A stretch of DNA of 64,000 nucleotides from Dyadobacter bucti (GCF_005869225.1 NZ_SWFP01000003.1:744001-808000); one strand, 5' to 3'. Shown: positions 53,252 through 62,454, numbered from the stretch's first letter. Translations and numbers: made by a program. The notes: generated by a model not told the origin, from the letters alone.

Positions 53252-53884
53252 TTAGCGTTTTGTGTATAGTGCAAGATGCTCAGGAAAGGTAGCAAGAAAA
53301 TTTTCAATCGCCCACCATTTGGAAGAAGCTACCCGCTGGCTGGCGGCCGACTGGCTGATCGAAAATCGTTCCGATATCTGGGTAATGTTGTTTTTCTGGA
53401 GTAATGCCAGGATCACCTCGCTTTGTGAGGTTGTCCAGCTTCCGATCAATGTTTCCAGCAACCCCAGAGTAGCATTTAATGGCTCTGATGGAGAAGGAAG
53501 GGCAATACCGATTCGGGATTTTTGCTTGCGTATATTATCTGCCAGGTGGCCGGAAAGTCGAAACGCTTCTCCGTCCGATGTTCCTGAACGGTCGGTAAGG
53601 GCTTCTGCTTTTCCTATTCCGATCGCGACCCGTAAATCTGTATTGATATCATGTGCGCGCATGGCAGCCCTTGCCAGAATGGCCAGCCGCATAGCTTCGT
53701 CAGGATTTTTTAAAACACATTGAAAACTATCACCACGGTATATTTCAGGTTTTAAAGCCCATTCAAAGGCAGGTTCATTCCGTAGCAATTCAATCAGGCT
53801 TTCCAGCCATTCAGAAGTTTGCTCCCTTGTAAAATGAGTGGAATTAACCATATCCGCGGTGACAACGGCGAGTTTCTTCTTCAC
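53252..53884 (-). CDS. SatD-like protein: degenerate cyclase-homology domain plus HTH
   Basis: 210 residues from a GTG at 53884. Residues 1-130 follow the class III cyclase pattern in order: Ala-Asp11-Met-Val-Asn-Ser-Thr (metal Asp), Arg-Gly51-Asp52-Ser-Phe (second metal site), Leu-Arg-Val-Ala-Ile-Gly-Ile-Gly at 84-91, and Gly-Glu-Ala-Phe-Arg-Leu-Ser-Gly-His-Leu-Ala at 105-115. Residues 150-195 form a helix-turn-helix (Gln-Ile-Ser-Glu-Arg-Phe-Ser-Ile-Ser-Gln-Ser-Ala). It resembles the SatD family. Catalytic activity is unproven. The 88-bp upstream gap holds three spaced palindromes, so it is probably self-regulated. Confidence 0.78.
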   Translation of the reverse strand: MKKKLAVVTADMVNSTHFTREQTSEWLESLIELLRNEPAFEWALKPEIYRGDSFQCVLKNPDEAMRLAILARAAMRAHDINTDLRVAIGIGKAEALTDRSGTSDGEAFRLSGHLADNIRKQKSRIGIALPSPSEPLNATLGLLETLIGSWTTSQSEVILALLQKNNITQISERFSISQSAASQRVASSKWWAIENFLATFPEHLALYTKR

Positions 53885-53888
53885 AGCA

Positions 53889-53908
53889 TATAAGGTTTTT
53901 TACTTATA
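53889..53908. promoter_or_regulatory. Operator 1 (TATAAG-N8-CTTATA)
   Basis: Perfect arms TATAAG (53889-53894) and CTTATA (53903-53908). It lies 4 bp before the GTG start on the minus strand, over the ribosome-binding region. First of three sites exactly 29 bp apart. Confidence 0.7.
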
Positions 53909-53917
53909 ATTGACGAA

Positions 53918-53937
53918 TATAAGGCAAAAACCTTATA
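53918..53937. promoter_or_regulatory. Operator 2 (TATAAG-N8-CTTATA)
   Basis: Perfect arms TATAAG (53918-53923) and CTTATA (53932-53937), spacer GCAAAAAC. Middle of the three sites. Confidence 0.7.
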
Positions 53938-53946
53938 TATTGAAAA

Positions 53947-53966
53947 TATAAGTAAAAAACCTTATG
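53947..53966. promoter_or_regulatory. Operator 3 (TATAAG-N8-CTTATG)
   Basis: Arms TATAAG (53947-53952) and CTTATG (53961-53966), one mismatch. Sites 1 and 3 together also form a perfect 19-bp inverted repeat (53890-53908 with 53947-53965). Confidence 0.7.
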
Positions 53967-53971
53967 TAGTT

Positions 53972-54259
53972 TTAGAGTAATGATTGAACCAAATGCTTCC
54001 ATTCTTCCTGTAAAGACCCTTTAAATACCTCTGATCCTGCACGCCTATACCAGTATCCGGCATTAAAAGTGTCGCCTTCCACCCTGTGGAGATAGGCATG
54101 TAAGCGATCATAAGAGCGGGTTCCTTCTTTACTTTGGGCAATGTTATGAGCTGCTTCCCAATCGTTTTTTGCATCATACCAAAGTGCTTCCAGGAGATCA
54201 GAAATGCCATTTGGTGGCGTGGATTGTGTAAGTGATCCGGTAAATTGGTCGTAAGTCAT
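53972..54259 (-). CDS. Conserved hypothetical protein
   Basis: 95 residues from ATG 54259. Features: Leu-Glu-Ala-Leu-Trp-Tyr-Asp-Ala-Lys-Asn-Asp-Trp, Tyr-Asp-Arg-Leu-His-Ala-Tyr-Leu-His-Arg-Val-Glu-Gly-Asp and Asn-Ala-Gly-Tyr-Trp-Tyr-Arg-Arg-Ala-Gly. This all-helical small protein is met in many bacteria, and the His/Asp/Trp-rich pattern is conserved, but I know of no function. It is upstream of the regulator operon on the same strand; the three operators lie in between. Confidence 0.7.
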   Translation of the reverse strand: MTYDQFTGSLTQSTPPNGISDLLEALWYDAKNDWEAAHNIAQSKEGTRSYDRLHAYLHRVEGDTFNAGYWYRRAGSEVFKGSLQEEWKHLVQSLL

Positions 54260-54433
54260 TCGGATTTGAGCTAAATAAAAACATAAAAATGCGGGCACAA
54301 GATGCAAAAAAATGAACTCAACATAAAGATTCTTAATGGTAATTGTAAGTTTAAGGGGAATGTCACCGGCTGTCTCTATTTTTTCATTTTAACTTGTATC
54401 TTGTATTTGCGAATTATAATTAATCCACCTAAC

Positions 54434-57400
54434 ATGTTTAAAAAAATATCAGCCTTGCTGGCAGGGGTAACCGTCAGTATATTTTGTCACGGGCAGCAGA
54501 CATTCCCCCAAAACGGGGCTTATGATGAGCGCCCGGGGCGGTTTGCATTCACCAATGCCACCATTGTGGTGGATTCGAAAACCACGATTGCCGGAGGAAC
54601 GATGCTGATCGAGAACGGAACGATACGGGAGGTTGGGAAAAAGGTGAAAATCCCTGCCGGAACTGTGGTTACAGACCTGAAAGGCAAATATATTTATCCG
54701 TCTTTGATTGATCTGGATTCTGATTACGGGATGCCTGACGTAAAGCGGGAACGTCCGGCGCAAGGCCGTCAGACTCCGCAGATCGAATCCAATAAAAAAG
54801 GTGCATTTGGCTGGAACCAGGCTATTCAGCCGGAAAATGACGCGAGCCTTTTATTTACACCTGATGCCAGAAAAGCCGAGGATCTACGTAAGATCGGTTT
54901 TGGTACAGTACTGACTTTTTCGCACGACGGCATAGTAAGAGGAAATGGCGCAGTGGTAACACTGACAGACGAACCGGCGAATAAGGCATTGTTAAACAAA
55001 AAAGCATCTGCACACTTTTCATTCAGTAAAGGTTCTTCAACCCAGACCTATCCCTCATCGGCAATGGGGATTGTGGCACTTTTAAGGCAGAATTATTACG
55101 ATGCCGAATGGTATGCGCGGGCCGGCAAAACGAAGGACATGAATTTGTCGCTGGAAGCATTTAACCAGATCAAAACATTGCCTTCTTTTTTTGAGACAAA
55201 TGATAAATACAGTGTCCTGAGAGCGGACCGTATCGGCGATGAGTTTGGTATACAATATATTATACGCGGAGGAGGGGATGAGTACCAGCGTCTGAAAGAA
55301 ATCAAAGCGACGAAAGCAACTTTGATTTTGCCACTTCAGTTTCCCGACGCTTATGATGTGGCTGATCCCTGGGATGCAGATCTGGTGAGTGTAGCGCAAT
55401 TGAAGCACTGGGAACTAGCGCCCAAAAATATGTCGGAGGTCGCAAAGGCGGAGATACCTTTCGCTCTGACCACAACCGGTTTGAAAAGTAAAGGAGATTT
55501 CTGGAAAAACCTGAAAACGGCCATTGAATATGGATTGCCAAAGGAAAAAGCGCTGGAAGCATTAACGACTTTACCAGCCAGTCTGATCAAAGCGGAGGGG
55601 CAGATCGGAAGTTTACGCACCGGTTTACTCGCCAACTTCCTGATCACCTCAGGGGATATTTTCGGGAAAGACAATATCATTTACGAAAACTGGATCCAGG
55701 GGAAAAAATTTATTCTTGCCCCACTCAATGCGCCGGAATTGAGAGGTACTTATCAGTTGTCAGTGAACAATGAATCCACAGGCAAGTTACTGGTTACAGG
55801 TACGTTTGAAAAGCCGGATTTTAAACTAGCACTGAAAGATTCAGTTAAAGTTACTCCTAAGACTATTATAGCTAATGAATTACTGACGCTGACTTATCAG
55901 CCTGACGCCCAAACGCCCGGAACAGTTCGTCTGACCGGCTGGATTACCGGAAATGGTCTGGCCGGGGAAGGGATTTTGCCCAACGGATCGGTTGTGCCGT
56001 GGGCTGCTACATTGTCTGAGAAATACCAGTCAGCAACTGTAAAGGATTCTGTAATTGTGAAAACCAAGGAAACGGGTAATGTGGTTTATCCTTTTCTGGG
56101 TTTTGGAAATGAAGAATTGCCAAAGGCTCAGACCGTCCTGATCAAAAACGCAACAGTATGGACAAACGAGAAAGAAGGGATTCTGCAAAATGCCGATGTG
56201 GTCGTTCAGAATGGTAAGATTACGAAGGTAGGAAAGGCGCTGGCCGCACCATCCGGCGCAAGTACTGTTGATGGTACCGGAAAACATCTGACAAGCGGGA
56301 TCATCGATGAGCATTCCCATATTGCTTTATTTGCCATCAATGAGGGAGGGCAGTCCAGTTCTGCAGAGGTAAGGATGAGCGACGTGATCAACCCGGATGA
56401 CATTAATATTTACCGCCAGCTTGCAGGTGGGGTGACCACTTCACATCTGCTTCATGGATCTGCCAATTCTATAGGTGGCCAAAGTGCGCTGATCAAATTG
56501 AAATGGGGGGCAGGTCAGTCGGAAATGTTGTTACCGGAAGTGAAAACGATCAAGTTTGCTTTAGGCGAGAATGTGAAACAATCCAACTGGGGTGATATAG
56601 TACGTACCCGTTTCCCGCAGACCCGGATGGGCGTGGAACAGGTCTATTTCGACCATTTTCTCAGGGCAAAAGATTATGCCAAAACCTGGAAAAATTACAA
56701 TGCTGCTTCCAAAAAACAGTCTGCAAATTCGCCGAGGCGTGATATTGAGCTGGAAGCCCTGGCTGAAATCCTCGACAGCGAAAGGTTCATCACCTGCCAT
56801 TCCTACGTGCAGTCCGAGATCAACATGTTGATGCATGTGGCCGATTCTTTGAATTTCAAGATCAACACATTTACCCATATTCTGGAAGGATATAAAATGG
56901 CTGACAAAATGGCCCAGAGAGGCATCGGCGGTTCGACCTTTGCAGACTGGTGGGCCTATAAAATGGAGGTAAAAGAGGCAATTCCTTACAATGCTGCCTT
57001 GATGTACCACGAAGGGATTACCGTTGCGATCAATTCGGATGATGCGGAAATGGCGCGGAGGCTGAACCAGGAAGCTGCCAAGACAGTGGAATACGGAGGC
57101 GTGCCCGAAGAAGAGGCATGGAAAATGGTAACCCTCAACCCCGCTAAATTGCTGCATATTGATCATAGGATCGGGAGTATCAAGGCGGGGAAAGATGCTG
57201 ATCTTGTACTCTGGAACACCAATCCGCTATCGGTTTACGCCCGTCCTGAATTTACAATGATAGAAGGCGCTGTTTATTTTGATCGTAAAAAAGACGAAGA
57301 AAAGCAGAAATCAATAGCCATTGAACGTGAAAGGTTAATCCAGAAAATGCTTAACGATAAAGCTGAGGGCAAGCCTGTTCAGAAACCGCAGACTTCGCAG

Positions 57401-57454
57401 CCGCGCATGTGGCATTGTGAAGATGTGATCGGCGTAAATACCGAGCACGAATAA
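54434..57454 (+). CDS. Secreted tandem amidohydrolase-family protein
   Basis: 1006 residues from ATG 54434. Signal peptide about 1-20 (His-Gly-Gln). The first amidohydrolase half (about 25-430) has the composite-domain strands but Leu-Ile-Asp-Leu-Asp-Ser-Asp in place of the metal-binding His-x-His. The second (about 560-960) keeps it as His627-Ser-His629 in Ile-Asp-Glu-His-Ser-His and has later metal candidates in Thr-Cys-His-Ser-Tyr, Phe-Thr-His-Ile and Asn-Ser-Asp-Asp-Ala. Thus one active and one degenerate unit. Probably a periplasmic imidazolonepropionase/dipeptidase-like hydrolase. The next gene encodes another family member. Confidence 0.87.
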   Translation: MFKKISALLAGVTVSIFCHGQQTFPQNGAYDERPGRFAFTNATIVVDSKTTIAGGTMLIENGTIREVGKKVKIPAGTVVTDLKGKYIYPSLIDLDSDYGMPDVKRERPAQGRQTPQIESNKKGAFGWNQAIQPENDASLLFTPDARKAEDLRKIGFGTVLTFSHDGIVRGNGAVVTLTDEPANKALLNKKASAHFSFSKGSSTQTYPSSAMGIVALLRQNYYDAEWYARAGKTKDMNLSLEAFNQIKTLPSFFETNDKYSVLRADRIGDEFGIQYIIRGGGDEYQRLKEIKATKATLILPLQFPDAYDVADPWDADLVSVAQLKHWELAPKNMSEVAKAEIPFALTTTGLKSKGDFWKNLKTAIEYGLPKEKALEALTTLPASLIKAEGQIGSLRTGLLANFLITSGDIFGKDNIIYENWIQGKKFILAPLNAPELRGTYQLSVNNESTGKLLVTGTFEKPDFKLALKDSVKVTPKTIIANELLTLTYQPDAQTPGTVRLTGWITGNGLAGEGILPNGSVVPWAATLSEKYQSATVKDSVIVKTKETGNVVYPFLGFGNEELPKAQTVLIKNATVWTNEKEGILQNADVVVQNGKITKVGKALAAPSGASTVDGTGKHLTSGIIDEHSHIALFAINEGGQSSSAEVRMSDVINPDDINIYRQLAGGVTTSHLLHGSANSIGGQSALIKLKWGAGQSEMLLPEVKTIKFALGENVKQSNWGDIVRTRFPQTRMGVEQVYFDHFLRAKDYAKTWKNYNAASKKQSANSPRRDIELEALAEILDSERFITCHSYVQSEINMLMHVADSLNFKINTFTHILEGYKMADKMAQRGIGGSTFADWWAYKMEVKEAIPYNAALMYHEGITVAINSDDAEMARRLNQEAAKTVEYGGVPEEEAWKMVTLNPAKLLHIDHRIGSIKAGKDADLVLWNTNPLSVYARPEFTMIEGAVYFDRKKDEEKQKSIAIERERLIQKMLNDKAEGKPVQKPQTSQPRMWHCEDVIGVNTEHE

Positions 57455-57496
57455 TCCAGGTAAATCAGCTTTGTCCAAGATATCAACCTCATTACA

Positions 57497-58813
57497 ATGA
57501 TAGAATACAGATCTTTAAAATCCAGCTTTTTACTCATAAGCGGCACATTGCTTGCTTTTGCAGGTTATGCGCAAAATCCGGCCCCGGCACTACCTCAGAC
57601 AAAACCCATTGTTCTGACGGGGGCAACAATCCACGTTGGCAATGGGCAGGTTATTGAGAATGGTGTGCTCGCGTTCGACAAAGGCGTCATTACCCAGGTA
57701 GGGCCGGCTGGCTCGGCGACGAACGCCACCGGCGCTGAGACAATCGATGTGAAAGGGAAACACATTTTTCCGGGCATTATTTCATTGAATACCACCGTTG
57801 GCTTACAAGAAATTGCTTCCGTGCGAGCCACTTTGGACTTTAATGAAGTGGGGCAGATTAACCCGCATGTCCGTGCTTTGATCGCCTACAATACAGATTC
57901 GGAAGTTATTCCCACACTTCGTGGTAACGGGATTTTACTCTCTCAGTCGGTGCCTCAGGGTGGCGTGATTTCCGGCTCTTCGTCTGTGTTTTATACCGAT
58001 GGCTGGAACTGGGAAGATGCAGTTTTGAAGAAAGATGACGGTATTTGGCTGAGCTGGCCGCCGTTTTTGGCAAGTAGTTTTAATTATGAAGATTTCACGG
58101 TTTCTGTAAAACGGAATGATAAAAGACAGGAGATGCTGAACCTGTTCTATTCGACTTTCGCGGAGGCAAAGGCTTACGCCGAGTTGAAAGATCCGAATCC
58201 GGTGAATTTAAGACTGGCTGCGATGAAACCGCTTTTTGAAGGTTCGGCAAACCTTTATATCCGTGCCGATTATGGAAAGGATATTGTGGAAGCTGTGAAG
58301 TTTGCCAAAGAGGCCGGAGTGAAAAAAGTCGTGATCGTAGGCGGGGACGAATCTTATAAAGTTGCAGCGTTCCTGAAAGAAAATCAGGTTCCGGTTATAC
58401 TAAATCCCACGCACCGGCTCCCCAACCGGGCAGATGAGAATGTGTATCTGCCTTACGAATTGCCGGGATTGTTGCATAAAGCAGGTGTAAAAGTAGCAAT
58501 TACCTATGCAGACGAATGGTGGCGGACGAGGAACCTGGCGTTTTTGGCTGGAACATCCTCCGGGTTTGGCGATGTTTCCCCGGAAGAGGCTTTGCAATTT
58601 GTAACCAAAAATGCCGCCGAGATTATCGGAGCCGAAAAATCAGTGGGTACTATTGAAAAAGGCAAACAGGCTTCGTTTCTCGTTTCCAATGGTGATATAT
58701 TGGACATGCGCGGAAATGTGATCCAGATGGTGTTTATCAAAGGAGGAAAAGTAAACCTTGATGATAAGCAGAAGCGGCTTTACGAGAAGTATAAGACGAA
58801 GTATGGAAAGTAG
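57497..58813 (+). CDS. Amidohydrolase-family protein without the His-x-His site
   Basis: 438 residues. Signal peptide about 1-26 (Ala-Gly-Tyr-Ala-Gln). The beta-sandwich and barrel pattern of the amidohydrolase family is present (Thr-Gly-Ala-Thr-Ile-His-Val-Gly-Asn-Gly near 40; Ile-Glu-Lys-Gly-Lys-Gln-Ala-Ser-Phe-Leu-Val near 390). The Pro-Gly-Ile-Ile strand continues Ser-Leu-Asn-Thr-Thr where active members have Asp-x-His-x-His. It is probably non-catalytic and may pair with the upstream protein, with which it is co-transcribed (42-bp gap). Confidence 0.83.
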   Translation: MIEYRSLKSSFLLISGTLLAFAGYAQNPAPALPQTKPIVLTGATIHVGNGQVIENGVLAFDKGVITQVGPAGSATNATGAETIDVKGKHIFPGIISLNTTVGLQEIASVRATLDFNEVGQINPHVRALIAYNTDSEVIPTLRGNGILLSQSVPQGGVISGSSSVFYTDGWNWEDAVLKKDDGIWLSWPPFLASSFNYEDFTVSVKRNDKRQEMLNLFYSTFAEAKAYAELKDPNPVNLRLAAMKPLFEGSANLYIRADYGKDIVEAVKFAKEAGVKKVVIVGGDESYKVAAFLKENQVPVILNPTHRLPNRADENVYLPYELPGLLHKAGVKVAITYADEWWRTRNLAFLAGTSSGFGDVSPEEALQFVTKNAAEIIGAEKSVGTIEKGKQASFLVSNGDILDMRGNVIQMVFIKGGKVNLDDKQKRLYEKYKTKYGK

Positions 58814-58820
58814 TAATGTG

Positions 58821-58849
58821 AAGGCCCCAGCTGGAATGCTCGGGCCTTT
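58821..58849 (+). terminator. Short terminator after the amidohydrolase operon
   Basis: AAGGCCC (58821-58827) pairs with GGGCCTT (58842-58848), followed by only a few T. Weak. Confidence 0.45.
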
Positions 58850-58944
58850 ATGACTTTCCAGGATTGATATATTTCGATTCATCAATCTTTTTAAAATCTG
58901 GTAAGTTGACGAAAAAAATAGAAAATTAAATTTCCGGTCAGCCT

Positions 58945-59784
58945 TCAATCCTCCGCAACCAAATATATTCCCTCATCAGAGATTTTGATCAGGCCTTGTT
59001 TATAGAGTCCGCCAATTGCTTTTTTGAAAACCTTTTTGCTGATTTCCAGTCTTTTGTAAATTTTTTCAGGGGAACTGCTGTCTGATAGATCGAGAAATCC
59101 GTTGTCCTTTTTCAGCTCGTCCATAATATGTTTCGCCGTCGGTTCGACTACTTCGTAACCTGTTTTTTGTAAAGTAATATCCAGCTTGTTCTCTTCTCTT
59201 ATTTTTTTGACATAGCCTTTCAAAGCATCTCCGATCTTCACATCTTTGAAAACTTCATTGGCATAGATCAGCCCTTTGTGATACTGATTAACAATCGCAT
59301 TGTAGCCCAGATCCGTCTTTTGCCAGATTAACAGATCCACCTGATCCCCTTCTTTCACAGTCAGGCGCTCGTTTTCGAGGAAACGGTCAATTTTGGTGGA
59401 AGCAATCAGCCGCGAAGATTTTTGATCCAGGTAAAGAAACACCACATGCCATTCTCCGATCTCCATAGGCGTGCTTTGTTCGCGGAACGGAACAAAAAGG
59501 TCTTTTATCAATCCCCAATCCATAAAAGCCCCATGTTCGGAAACGTCCTTTACCTGAAGGTAGGCGAACTCGTTCCTGATGATTTTAGGGGTTTCCGTGG
59601 TAGCCACGGGCCGGTCTTCTGAATCCAGGTACACGAAAACCTTTATGGTATCGTCCACCTGCATTTCGTCGGTAAGATATTGGTTGGGCAGTAAAACTTC
59701 TTCTCCTTCCACATCACTCAGGAACATCCCGACGCTGGTAAGCCGCTGAATGGTGAGGTAATTGTATTTTCCTATAAAAAGCAT
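58945..59784 (-). CDS. S1-domain RNA-binding protein (CvfB/YitL-like)
   Basis: 279 residues. Consecutive S1-like OB folds: about 3-60 (Gly-Met-Phe-Leu-Ser-Asp), 68-130 (Glu-His-Gly-Ala-Phe-Met-Asp-Trp-Gly-Leu-Ile-Lys-Asp-Leu-Phe-Val-Pro), 140-205 (Asn-Ala-Ile-Val-Asn), then a winged helix at about 220-275. This is the layout of CvfB, an RNA-binding regulator of virulence in Staphylococcus. Cytoplasmic. A role in translation or RNA turnover is likely. Confidence 0.87.
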   Translation of the reverse strand: MLFIGKYNYLTIQRLTSVGMFLSDVEGEEVLLPNQYLTDEMQVDDTIKVFVYLDSEDRPVATTETPKIIRNEFAYLQVKDVSEHGAFMDWGLIKDLFVPFREQSTPMEIGEWHVVFLYLDQKSSRLIASTKIDRFLENERLTVKEGDQVDLLIWQKTDLGYNAIVNQYHKGLIYANEVFKDVKIGDALKGYVKKIREENKLDITLQKTGYEVVEPTAKHIMDELKKDNGFLDLSDSSSPEKIYKRLEISKKVFKKAIGGLYKQGLIKISDEGIYLVAED

Positions 59785-59831
59785 TGTCTATTCCACTAAG
59801 TTGTGGTGCAAATGTAGCAGTTTAAGATATA

Positions 59832-62240
59832 CTATCCTTCGTCTTCGTCTCCACCACCCCGGTTATCCATTTTTTCCTTTTCTTTCGAGCGGTTGAGCCG
59901 GTAGGAAAACGTAACGATAAACTGTCGGGTGCGCCACAGGTTTTCAGAGCTGGAGTAATAACCCGCACTTTCAACAATGCTGCGCTGCTTCCTGGTATTA
60001 AGCAAGTCACGTACGCTGGCGGTCACGGTCGCTTTTCCTTTTAAAACATCACGCGAAAGTCCGAGATCTATGGAGTATTGGGCAAGATCACGGCCCTGGG
60101 TGGTCCGGCGAGGGGCGCGGTAGTTTAACGAGGACTGAAAATCCACATTTCTGAAAAGGGTTAACCTGGATGATGCCCGGCTCGTCCAGCTGTAAGTATC
60201 GCTTTTTAAGACTTTATCATTATAAACACCCTCGTTCATCGACCGGAAAATATTTGCGTTGGCCGTCAATTTCCACCATGCAAAGGGATCGTAGGTCAGG
60301 TTAAATTCAAAACCATAGGAATCACCCGTGGAAAGATTGACGGGGGTTATTCTTGTAAAACCGGTGGAATCCACAGACGTAATATTCTCCACAACGCCGA
60401 GACGATGGCGGTAATAAATACTTGAAAGCAAAGAACCCTTTTCCATATTCAGCAAATGACCTGCCTCAAAAGAATGTGTAAATTCAGGGTTCAGAAGTGG
60501 GTTACCAGCACGAAAAACCCTTGAATCGCTAAAATTGGAGAATGGCAAAAGGTCCCTGAATCCTGGCCTGCTGAGCCTGTAACTGTAACTGAGCTGCAAT
60601 GTCTGGGCGTCTTCTAGCTTGTAAGACAGGTGCAGGCTTGGGAAAAGGTTGAAGTACTTTCTATGATTGATTTGTTGCGTTTTTTTCAATTCTGTCAAAA
60701 TATCCGAGTATTCCCCCCGAAGTCCGCCCTGAATAAAAAATTTCCCGAACTGGTTGCTGGCCATCAGATAAGCCGCGTGGATTCTTTCATCATAGGCCAG
60801 TTTGTTGTCAAAATCAGGCAATACAATCCAGTTCATTTGTTCATTTTGCTGATGCACAGTAAAATCATTATCCAGCATCCGGACCGAGCTTTTCAGACCG
60901 GCTTCTACCTTTCCGTCTTTGGCGAAAGGGTGGATGTAGTCGAGCTGGAACAGAAAGTTCTTCTCGTCCTCGGTATTGTAGGAGCGCTGAGCGATGCTTT
61001 TGTTATCCAGATCGGACGTTTCATTGTATTTGGCGGCTTCGGTTTCGTCACTCAAAATATATTTTGCATCTACGGACAGGCTTTGACCTTTCTTTGCAAA
61101 TGTTTTGCTATAGTTCAGCGCGGCTTCCAGATTATTTCTGGGTTCAGTTTCCAGCTCTGTCCTGACCACGGTCTGGGTGAGGTTATTGGCAAAATCAAAA
61201 TCCCGGTATTCCATCCGCGAGCTATTCTCATTCTGTGCATTGCGGTAGGATAGTGTGGTGGTTAAAGTATTGAAGTTGTTGATAAAATAGTCCATTCCAA
61301 CCATCAGGCTATTGGAATAGCCACTGCGGTTCCGGTTGCTTTTTTGTTCGTAAACAAAGCTGGTATCAGCGCTGTTGTACTCCTGCCGGGACGAGCCTCT
61401 TCCCGGGCCCTCGCGGTACATGAAGCCGTAATTGGCGATCAGGTTTACTTTTTTCTTTCTGTAATTGATATTAAATGAACTACCGAAGTTGGAGGGATAC
61501 CCTGCTGTGGCAGTAAACGAGCCATTCAAACCATATCGAACGTTTTTCTTCATCACAATATTCAGGATCCCGACCTCACCTTCTGCGTCGTAGCGGGACG
61601 ATGGGTTCGTTATGATCTCAATGCTTTCGATGAGATCTCCCGGAATTTGTCTCAACGCTTCTGCGGGATTTAATCCGATCATCCCCGATTGTTTTCCGTC
61701 GATAAGGATACGAACGTTCTGACTTCCGCGCAAAGCCACATTCCCTTCCACATCCACCGTAACCGAAGGCATATTGTTAAGAATATCCGAGGCATTGCTT
61801 CCGATGTTAGTGAGGTCTTTTCCGACATTGAACACGCGTTTGTCGAGTTGCAGGTCCATCTGACTTTTTTCGCCTCTTACAATCAGCTCGTCCAGGACCT
61901 TTGCGTTCGATGTCAATCCTATTGTTCCCAGATCAACGCCCTGGCTGGTGAGGTTCACATTGGGAACAATTTTCTCGTCGAGGGTCAGATAGGTAATTTT
62001 GAGAAAGTAATTTCCCATTTCTGCCGGAATCTCGAATTTGCCGTTTTCATCCGAAGCGACTCCGCCGATCAATGTAGAATCTTTTGAAGCGTACAGAGCC
62101 ACGTTTGCAAAAAGAACCGCCTCTTTCTCAGGATCTTCCAGTTTGCCGGCAATGATGTAGCTGGCAGGGGGATCGTCTTGTGCGTAACTTTTGAAAAGGC
62201 ACAGGCTCAAAAGGAAGGAAAGTAGCAAACAGTTTTTCAT
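59832..62240 (-). CDS. Outer membrane beta-barrel receptor (TonB-dependent type)
   Basis: 802 residues. Signal peptide about 1-20. Carboxypeptidase regulatory-like domain about 28-105, plug-like domain about 115-230 (Arg-Gly-Ser-Gln-Asn-Val-Arg-Ile-Leu-Ile-Asp-Gly-Lys-Gln-Ser, Ile-Glu-Ser-Ile-Glu-Ile-Ile-Thr-Asn-Pro-Ser-Ser-Arg-Tyr-Asp-Ala-Glu-Gly), then a barrel rich in alternating strands. This is the common Bacteroidota branch (OMP_b-brl_3 type) with a shortened plug. The last residues are acidic and Gly-rich rather than an aromatic end. Ligand unknown. Confidence 0.88.
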   Translation of the reverse strand: MKNCLLLSFLLSLCLFKSYAQDDPPASYIIAGKLEDPEKEAVLFANVALYASKDSTLIGGVASDENGKFEIPAEMGNYFLKITYLTLDEKIVPNVNLTSQGVDLGTIGLTSNAKVLDELIVRGEKSQMDLQLDKRVFNVGKDLTNIGSNASDILNNMPSVTVDVEGNVALRGSQNVRILIDGKQSGMIGLNPAEALRQIPGDLIESIEIITNPSSRYDAEGEVGILNIVMKKNVRYGLNGSFTATAGYPSNFGSSFNINYRKKKVNLIANYGFMYREGPGRGSSRQEYNSADTSFVYEQKSNRNRSGYSNSLMVGMDYFINNFNTLTTTLSYRNAQNENSSRMEYRDFDFANNLTQTVVRTELETEPRNNLEAALNYSKTFAKKGQSLSVDAKYILSDETEAAKYNETSDLDNKSIAQRSYNTEDEKNFLFQLDYIHPFAKDGKVEAGLKSSVRMLDNDFTVHQQNEQMNWIVLPDFDNKLAYDERIHAAYLMASNQFGKFFIQGGLRGEYSDILTELKKTQQINHRKYFNLFPSLHLSYKLEDAQTLQLSYSYRLSRPGFRDLLPFSNFSDSRVFRAGNPLLNPEFTHSFEAGHLLNMEKGSLLSSIYYRHRLGVVENITSVDSTGFTRITPVNLSTGDSYGFEFNLTYDPFAWWKLTANANIFRSMNEGVYNDKVLKSDTYSWTSRASSRLTLFRNVDFQSSLNYRAPRRTTQGRDLAQYSIDLGLSRDVLKGKATVTASVRDLLNTRKQRSIVESAGYYSSSENLWRTRQFIVTFSYRLNRSKEKEKMDNRGGGDEDEG

Positions 62241-62423
62241 TGCGATTTTGTTACGGGGATAACGATGGCAGAAACGATCTTTCCTGAACAGAAAGTCAGG
62301 GAGAGGGCAGTTAGATCAAAAATGAGTCAGGAGGTTTAACGACATTTTAACCTATTTGGAAAATAGAAGATAAAAACTTGTGCCAGAGATTATTGTGTCT
62401 TCTTTCTGTCTGATATGTATGAC

Positions 62424-62454
62424 AAAAAAAGCGTCCGGCAATGAAACCGGACGC
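62424..62454 (-). terminator. Terminator of the efflux operon
   Basis: GCGTCCGG (62431-62438) pairs with CCGGACGC (62447-62454), with a run of seven T on the minus strand (62424-62430). Confidence 0.85.

Noticed and set aside
60630-61253. 207-codon plus-strand frame over the beta-barrel receptor
   Set aside because: Antisense shadow of a convincing minus-strand receptor gene.
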